Source: Glandiceps talaboti (lineage: Eukaryota > Hemichordata > Enteropneusta > Spengelidae). From it: DNA of 64,000 nucleotides. The stretch is taken from contig NC_135557.1 in the NCBI RefSeq assembly GCF_964340395.1, forward strand, positions 19,897,225 through 19,961,224, written 5' to 3'. The notes under the pieces are model-generated. The model worked only from the letters and a program-made list of their open reading frames with translations. It was not told the origin of the DNA and did not search any database. Each line of letters opens with the position of its first letter. The stretch's first letter is position 1. Both the position numbers and the translations under genes were made by a program. This document shows positions 56,775 through 64,000 of this stretch, piece by piece.

Positions 56775-59700
56775 TCAGCAAATAGTGTTTGCTTCTTTTC
56801 TCAAAGATAGTGCATGGTAAAGAAAAAGAGCAAGTTTTCGGATTGTATCACTGTCTTCAGAACGCATGATTTCAATGAATTTTGTATAGGAAGGAGGAGA
56901 GTAAAAGTAACGTGGTATGTACTTATTCGGGTATTGATTGAAAAATGCACATTTAAGTAGGAAATGAAATTCGTCCTCGACCTCATGAAGGTCACAGAGA
57001 GTACATATTCTGTCATCACGGTGTACATTATTTCTCCTCCCCAATTCAATTTGTAGCCAATGTGCTGAACACCTAAAGCGTGCAACCATCATGCGATGTT
57101 GGCCAAACTTGATTTCAGACAAGTGCGTTTCACGGTGTAATGACAATTTAAAATTCTGTAATGTAAAAGTTTATCAAAAGTTGATACATCACTCTGCCAT
57201 TTCAAAAATAAAAATATTTTAAATCTACTTACACAAGTATTTACAAATAAATCAATGTTTCCAACATGTTGCGCATTCCAACATCTTCCAGGTTACAGAT
57301 TTCTAGTAAACTTTTAATTTCGCTAACCCAAGTACCCCTAGTACGTACACCAGAGTTCTCTATCTGAAGGAGCATGTCGTAACATTTCCTGGGATATCTT
57401 TGACTTGGCATGTTTAAAAGTTTCGCCCAGTATTTGATACATCTTTTTGCTGTTAACAAATAAATAGGATATCTTCCACAATCCCCCAGTACAGCGCAGT
57501 TCGGGGCTCTTTTGATACGCCAAGAAACATTCTACATGCCAACAGCTGCACCCTTTCCAATAATACATAACTCTGGAAACCCCAGATTTCAGAACCATAT
57601 GTTAAAATTGGTACAATGAAAGTGTCAAAAATTTTAAAGAATGTTTTACATGACAATGTTCCTACTTTTCCACACTTACGCCACATGTACATAAATGATT
57701 TTCTACCTTGTTGTGAAAGTATTTTTGTCGCATAAGACCACTTCAAACGACAGGAGAAAAGAACCCCTAAATACTTGTAATACGATACAACATCAAGTCT
57801 CTGCCCTCTGTAAAACCATTTTTCTTTTTTCGATATACATCCGCCGTTTTTAAAAACCATTACCGTTCGTCTTTGACATATTTACTTTCATGTTCCACCT
57901 TTCACAATAGTTATTCAAAGTGTGTAATAAATTCTGAAGACCAAAGATACTGTCAGAAAACATAACAATATCGTCAGCAAATAACAAGCATAAAATTTCT
58001 ATTAGGTCAGGTGCAAGTTGAACCCCCCTTTGGCCAGTGCACTTCCTAACTAGCTCGTTGATGAAAAATGAAAAGAGGAAAGGGCTAAGCATGCAACCTT
58101 GTCTCACTCCAATCGACACTCGAAATACTCGGTTTTTCCCTTGTCAGTTCTCACACAAGATTTGACACCACAGTACATACTATGAAGTATAAGGAACATT
58201 TACCCTTGACGCCACCCTTTAAAAAGAATATACCAAAGTCGTTGTCGTTCCACAGTGTCAAATGCTTTCGAAAAGTCAACAAAAACGCAATAAAATTTTC
58301 CCTTATTCAATGTCAAGTATTTTTGGATTATGGACTGTAAGATGAAAATGTTGTCAACTGTTGAGTAACCTCTCCTAAAACCAGCCTGGGCTTCGTCAAT
58401 CTTTGTGAAAGCATCTTCCCAAAATGTAAGTCTACGGTTGAGGGTACCTGTGAATATTTTACTGAAGATACTTAACAATGAGATTCCTCTGTAATTGTCC
58501 GGTACATTGGTGGCACCCTTTTTATGAATTGGAACAATTACCGCTTTTGCCCACTCTGTTGGAAAAAATACCCGTATCCATAATTCTATTGAATAAAGCT
58601 TTCAGATATGGAAGTAAAACTTGTGGTGATGATTTAAAAAATTCTCCTAAGATGTTGTATGGACCAGCTGACTTCCCATTTTTAAGACTTGAGATACTAG
58701 CAAGTATTACTTCATCTATTATTGGACAATTAAGTATATCATATATCATAATCTATATCCTCGACTGCTGCTGGTATAACATCATCAATAGCTGACTGAA
58801 ATAGATGTGTATATTCCTCTGACATATGGAAAGGAACATTATCACTTTGCCCTTTGTAGAGACTACTAAAATATTTGTACCAAGCCTCCGGTTGTATACA
58901 AGGTATATGTGGTTTAGAAATAGTAGGTCTACGGAGAGTGTGCCAAAAACGTTTGGGATCTTCAATACATATGGACAATACATTTCTATAAGTTTCCATA
59001 CAATTCTGCTTTTTATCACGATACTTGTTCTTAAAATACCCCTTTAGGTGATTGTAACGATCAAGAGTCCGTGTCTGACCGTCCCGTCTGAATTGTCTAA
59101 GGCATCTATACTTCTCCAATTTCAAACGTTTACATTCTGAGTCAAACCACTCTGGTTGTACTCTGCATTTTGGATTTACCAATATCTTTCTGCTAAGACC
59201 ACACTTTGAAGTAGCACAATCAAAAATATCTTGCCAGACAACAATAAAATCGTTTACATCAAAATTTACATTTCTCACTATAGTATTTAAGCGACTAATT
59301 ACTGGTTCGGAGTGGAGGAAACTAACAAAACGCTCTCTTTGATCATTTTTCCATACATATTTGATCTCATCAATGTGTGGCTTTGTTGTTTCGTAAGTTT
59401 TACTCATAGTAAACAAATTAAACTTCAGAGGGAAATGGTCAGATTCAGTACGCAAATCAATACAAAAATCACGTATCAAATTAAAGAGTGAAGTTGACAC
59501 CAAAACATTGTCAACTACACTTGCACAGTTATTTGAAATACAAGTGAAGTCTCCGTTATTTACATCTGACCCAGACCTCCCATTCACAATATGCAAATTA
59601 AAAGTAGCACATAATGACAGCAAGGTGCGACCAAAGGTATTTACAATTTTGTCCTTTGAGGCCCTTCTAACACAAAAGCTATCTGCATCATTATCACAAT

Positions 59701-60197
59701 TGTCATCAATTACATACTTGGGATCGTCGTCAATGACATAATCAGATTCACAACCAGTGCGTGCGTTGAAATCACCTGTTACTATAACATCAGGTAACTT
59801 AGAAATAACTCCAACTCGTTCACCTTCAAAAAGTTCAACTCCGTTATCTGAATTCAGGTCATTGTAGAATGTGGAATGTTCTGGCGGAATGTATAATCCA
59901 CAAAGTAAAATATCTCTAATATTTCCAACCTAATTCCCACCAATAATTAAGAATGAAAATACAGTGTTTAAGGTTGGAGTCCACAGGTTTGATCAATCGG
60001 GAAATATTTTCTCTAACTAAGATACATACACCACCTACAAATCTTCCTCTGGCCGATTTTCTCGGTCGATGTTTAGTAAATACATTGAAACCATGGAAAC
60101 AGTTTTTGAATTCTTCATCACTGTCTACCCAAGTTTCCACAAGAATTATTATGTCATGAGATAAAAGGTAATTACCAAAATCAAAATCACAAATCAT
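56775..60197 (-). pseudogene. LINE ORF2, broken (endonuclease, RT, finger)
   Basis: In coding order: endonuclease N-part (59916-60197, ILVETWVDSDEEF with the catalytic Glu, FVGGVCILVRENI); endonuclease end and linker (58739-59623, RTESDHFPLKF with SDH); RT start (58522-58749, LASISSLKNGKSAGPYNILG); RT fingers/palm (58200-58478, AGFRRGYSTVDNIFILQS, FYCVFVDFSKAFDTVERQRL); palm (57850-58119, GVRQGCMLSPFLFSFFINEL and LLFADDIVMFSD); thumb/connection (57453-57860, 57241-57459); C-terminal finger (56775-57146, CTLCDLHEVEDEFHFLLKC). At least six frame breaks. Related to the LINE at 7.7-10.7 kb by its C-terminal finger and by IPRYFYSPP/IPDYFFDPP. Confidence 0.8.
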
Positions 60198-60253
60198 AGA
60201 TTTAAGACCCCTGACATTCCATTACATTATGTTAACTAGTTTTGGGCCTTGGC

Positions 60254-61505
60254 CTAACCATTATTTGTCAGTTGTGGCCCTTGATCATGGGAAACTGTCG
60301 AAGAATGCAAGTCACGATTCCGTTTATAAGAAATCCCAGAGTTCGCTTCTGCCACGAGGTTGACAGTAATATCGTCGCTTGCATTTCCAGCAACTGTGTT
60401 CGAGTCTTCAATTATCAGTTTACCTTTCTTGTAATATGCTTTTTTTCCCTGTCTTCTCAGATTTCCAAGTGTGTTCTGTTGTCTTCTTGTTAGATCACTA
60501 CCTATACCAATATTTCGTGTCTTTAATTGTTCTCTTGCTGCAAGAGCGGTAACTTTATCGTCACCATGGTGAATTTTAACAATGATTGGCCGTGGTTTAT
60601 TTCCCCGACGAACACCGACACGATGAGCCCTGACGATATCCCGTGCGACCCAAACTTTACCCGTTGCAGTTTCGTTGAGGATTGACACAACCTTGACTTT
60701 ACAATCATCGAATGTTTCATTGTCTTCTTCCCTGATACCATATAGTCTTACATTGTCTCTTCTTGAAAATGACTCTAACTGGTCAGTATCTTGTTCAATT
60801 GTATCTAAACGTACTATCACATGATACCTTGTCATCAATGGCATCTAAATCGAGCTTAATAACATGACTTTCTTCTTCCATTTCGTCGATTTCGTTTCTC
60901 ATCGTGTGTGTTACCTGTTCAAGACCATGCAGCGTACTATTCAGAGTGTCACATGTCTTCTGTAGGCTTGTTTGCTTTTCACTCCAAGTCGCGATTTCAT
61001 TACTCAGTTGTTGTTCAACGTTAACACTTATGATTTGTTGCATTAAGTCGCTCTTTACGACTTCTATAGCTTTGGTTATATCGGATTCAGTTTGTGGCCC
61101 TGGGTTCAGTTCGACGTCGCCTGATAATAACAGAAGTTTTGTCATAAATGGCCGGCCTGGTAACTGATGACATGACACCTGCGTATACATGCCATTGTTG
61201 CTTCGTACACACGAATCTGGAAAACTATCACATTTCATACTCGAAACCATATCCTTCTCGGCTAGTAATAGCATTCCGTTACTTTGCAACCATATTTCCA
61301 ATGATTCTAGTCCCACAAGTAATGAATACGTGGCAGTCACAGTATAAAGAGATACCAAAATGCATGATGTCAGCCGGTAACCAAGCTCATTTGCATGAGA
61401 CCATTTTGAGTATGGGCTGTAGAAATGAACTTGAATATCTCTCCAGTTTTTTGGTGGAATGAAAGTTCCAATCCTAGTTCTCCAGGCTTGGACGCTGACT
61501 CCCAT
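60254..61505 (-). pseudogene. LINE ORF1 with 2A peptide, coiled coil and L1-type RNA-binding domain
   Basis: The first frame (61505-60795) starts MGVSVQAWRTRIG and runs to LLLLSGDVELNPGP (2A motif at 61095-61121), then a coiled coil (heptad-rich, QQLSNEIATWSEKQTSLQKT onward). A frameshift near 60800-60840 moves the reading to the second frame (60844-60254), which continues the coiled coil (VRLDTIEQDTDQLESFSRRD) into an L1-ORF1-like RRM/C-terminal part (NVRLYGI, DIVRAHRVG, RPIIVKIHHGDDK). A 2A motif makes the ribosome skip the last Gly-Pro bond and would release the N-terminal part. One frameshift at least; otherwise well kept. Confidence 0.75.
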
Positions 61506-62155
61506 GGTTAATAAAAGTAGCTGACGTACTTACAGTTGCTAACTTGACAGATTTGTCGAGAAATTACTGAAAAGTTGGAGAGCAGTATGAACTTGTATGT
61601 GGGCGAGCTGTGACCCATCACGTGACCAATCACAGACAGACAGATTCATCGGTGTGTATTTATTTGCTTGGATTACATACAAGACTGTCAGTGTTTGGCT
61701 TAAAGGATAGAGTTGCCCTATTTTCAAAGTTTACATGTATATTTTTATTTTGAATGCAAATTTGTATATGCTGTTTGCAAAAGACTGTACAGTAGTCTAA
61801 TTGTCTCTAGATCCATTAATTTTAAAAACACTATGCACAAAATAATATTGGAAAGTATTCATGTAAATTTGTTAACAGGGTAGAAATATGGCTTTAAAAA
61901 ATAATTCAGCACTGTTCAGCCAAAAAACATAAAGTGAAACTGGAGAAGTAAAAAACATCATGTCAAAATTTGACAGCCTTTTAACAAAAAGGGGTGCAAA
62001 ACATGTACATACACACAAGTTCCTATATAAAAACAACTAACATTAATTACCCTGTGTTCAGCTTCAATATACACTCACGTAATGTTAAAGTCTGTGCAAA
62101 TGAGTAAAATCTGGAGATTCCAAATATAAACATGTTCATGCAATTACATTAGAGA
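61506..62155. other. Upstream flank of the LINE
   Basis: Could include the LINE 5' UTR; no ORF or repeat recognised. Confidence 0.35.
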
Positions 62156-62157
62156 CA

Positions 62158-62254
62158 ATGTATGTATGTATGTATGTATGTATGTATGTATGTATGTATG
62201 TATGTATGCATGTATGCATGTATGTATGTATGTATGTATGTATGTATGTATGTA
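62158..62254. repeat. (TATG)n microsatellite
   Basis: About 24 units with a few TGCA variants. Confidence 0.9.
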
Positions 62255-64000
62255 CACATGTGTATGTGTGTGGCTATATATATGTTATAAAAATAAATGT
62301 GTGAGGGGGGGCTTGAACATTTCTAACCATGTGGAGGGGGGTCTGAATTTTTTTGGGTTATAAAGGGGAGGGGGACTTGAAAAAAAAATCTAATTTTGTC
62401 ATGATTCCTCCGACCCTCCCCCTGCCCATTATTTGTGAATGCAGCCTTACGAGACCACAAGCAAAATGTATGCGCTCCAATTGCAAAAGAATTCCCTACC
62501 CAATGATAAAATATTAGCAATCGATCGAATATCTACGCCCTTTCCATTCCTCTGACGGTAGTATTCCCTGCTCAGATTACAAAAAGTGCCGAAATCGGAC
62601 CTTTTCATGTTCGAACTGCAATATTCAATTGACCCTCGTCAACACCGCCACATTTGAAATCGCGAGCGATATGAATAGTTACCCAGAGACACTTGCGCTG
62701 ACGTACGTAAGGAGCTGTGATTAGATTTACAGTAGAACTTGAAAAGTTCCTATTTTGATAGTTTTGGTCATCCGCTATAGGACTTTTGCCGTCAAAATGA
62801 GGTAAACCGACTAAATATTAGATGTATTGCTAATATTTGACCACTGGGCGATTCATTAGTTACCGACATTTTTAGTAAGTCCGTGTTTCACGGCTGGCTC
62901 TTTGCAGGACAGATGTAGGAGGGACAATTATCAGAATCGAGTCCCGGATTACTCCGTATGCAAGCAGGACTAGGGTACATAGTGGATGACACATTACAGT
63001 ACAGTTACCATATTACGTTCCCACGTCAAAAAAAACCCTCGCACTGTAAGACATGTTTAGCCATAGTTCTCTTCATCATGGTCAGATTTCTTACACAAAC
63101 AGTCAGAGACGATACTTAATACACCACGGTATGGTATACGGGTAGGGCTTTATGGTGGAGGTGGGTTCATTACATATTTGTAAAGACTGAAGGAAGACGA
63201 AACCGCTCCGTGTCACTGTGTGGATGGAAAATGAAATAAAGAAAATACACAGTTTTCAAGAGGGATAGTTATGCCACAAAACTTTCTGATATGAATTTGT
63301 GGGTCTACGTTCGCTAAGAGTTGGAAAGCTACATCAGCTGTTGCCACAGACGATGAATCTGACTTTGGATTATGTGATTCAGAATTTAGTGAATCGTACA
63401 GTGAGGAAGGAGAGGACTGTGACCTCTTACAGATTGCAGATAATGTAGATTTATTGATTCATTCACCCATATTATCTACAATCTATGGATTTGTATTTCT
63501 ATGGTGGAATGAATACATTCAGTCTCAGACCACTATAGTCTGTAGGAACAGATTATGCGAGAATGAATATTCATAGTCTCTGGGTTCATTATATAGTTAC
63601 AAATGAAATTCTCTACTCACAGAGTTTACTTGGTTGTGAATCCAAAATTTACTTCCAAGTTATTTTTTGACTCTGTGAGTGAAAATGTTATGAAATAATA
63701 GTGAACGATGAACAATACGTTGTACTCTCTTTTACTTTTATATCTAAAGATATGTTGTATCATATTAATGTTTAAAATCATTTAATCTGTAAATGGGGGG
63801 GGGGGTAGCTACAGGTCGTGAACGTGAACTGCATTGAGTATGGACCAGCAGTTTTCCTTAAGGACCAGCAGCATTTGCTACATGTCGGTCCTTATGACTA
63901 GTAGTCATTTTCCCTTAAGTTCACACACTGGTCATGCAAGAATGTACTTTTTTATAGGAAGATCGCTTTGCAACGGTCTCCCCTTATACCTCCATTATGC
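62255..64000. other. No gene; G-runs and one acidic frame
   Basis: G-rich runs at 62303-62385 and 63797-63806. At about 63304-63440 a plus-strand frame reads TDDESDFGLCDSEFSESYSE, reminiscent of the acidic frame near 56400, but it lacks firm splice sites or an ATG. No RNA gene or element recognised. Confidence 0.35.

Larger units (their letters stand above)
56770..61505 (-). mobile_element. LINE with 2A peptide in ORF1, decayed
   Basis: About 4.7 kb on the minus strand. ORF1 (61505-60254) has an N-terminal extension, a 2A motif, a coiled coil and an L1-ORF1-like RNA-binding region. ORF2 (60197-56775) has endonuclease, RT and a Cys/His finger. Multiple frameshifts and stops make it inactive. 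2A peptides are known in APE-type LINEs of sea urchins, molluscs and lancelets. Confidence 0.8.

Overview
This is a piece of an AT-rich animal genome. The one cellular gene I can support has GT-AG introns, and nearly everything else is eukaryotic transposons and tandem repeats. The repeat types (Penelope-like, DIRS-like and 2A-bearing LINE elements, many minisatellites) and the gene's domain mix (GT4-like, TRADD-N-like, SH3, NHL) suggest a marine invertebrate such as a lancelet, hemichordate, echinoderm or lophotrochozoan. I cannot resolve the species from sequence alone.

Positions 1-34194 (+ strand) hold one long gene that I assemble from twelve exons. In order they encode a GT-B/GT4-like domain, a basic repeat linker, a TRADD-N-like domain, two acidic linkers, SH3-A, SH3-B, a Pro/Thr linker, a second SH3-A/SH3-B/linker cassette and a six-bladed-style NHL propeller. 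All eleven introns are phase 1 and each internal exon length is a multiple of three, giving a predicted protein of about 1320 residues. The exons were found by splice sites and phase, not by transcript data. The SH3-SH3-linker cassette was duplicated in tandem (7031-12871 and 12872-15467). Copy 1 was later split by a LINE and by palindromic Penelope-like terminal sequences. Two duplicated exons ending in the same stop (5280, 6108) may make short isoforms. The roughly 18 kb last intron holds a 2.2 kb 25-bp minisatellite, a 51-bp satellite, a 1.1 kb tandem duplication and a nearly complete 5.06 kb DIRS-like retrotransposon. A TA-flanked MITE appears to have created the gene's present stop codon.

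From 35 kb to the end I see no convincing cellular gene. Features are: a head-to-head pair of almost identical Penelope-like fragments (38.6-41.4 kb) with hammerhead-ribozyme motifs in their terminal sequences; two LINE fragments head to head (42-44.6 kb); two further Penelope-like remnants (44.8 and 45.1-45.4 kb); a 46-bp minisatellite; a foldback element; a short non-autonomous LTR element with a 4-bp target duplication (52.1-54.9 kb); and a decayed LINE (56.8-61.5 kb) whose ORF1 carries a 2A peptide.

The most notable items are the GT4/TRADD-N/SH3/NHL architecture, which has the look of an innate-immunity or cell-death adaptor, and the paired hammerhead ribozymes inside Penelope-like palindromes.
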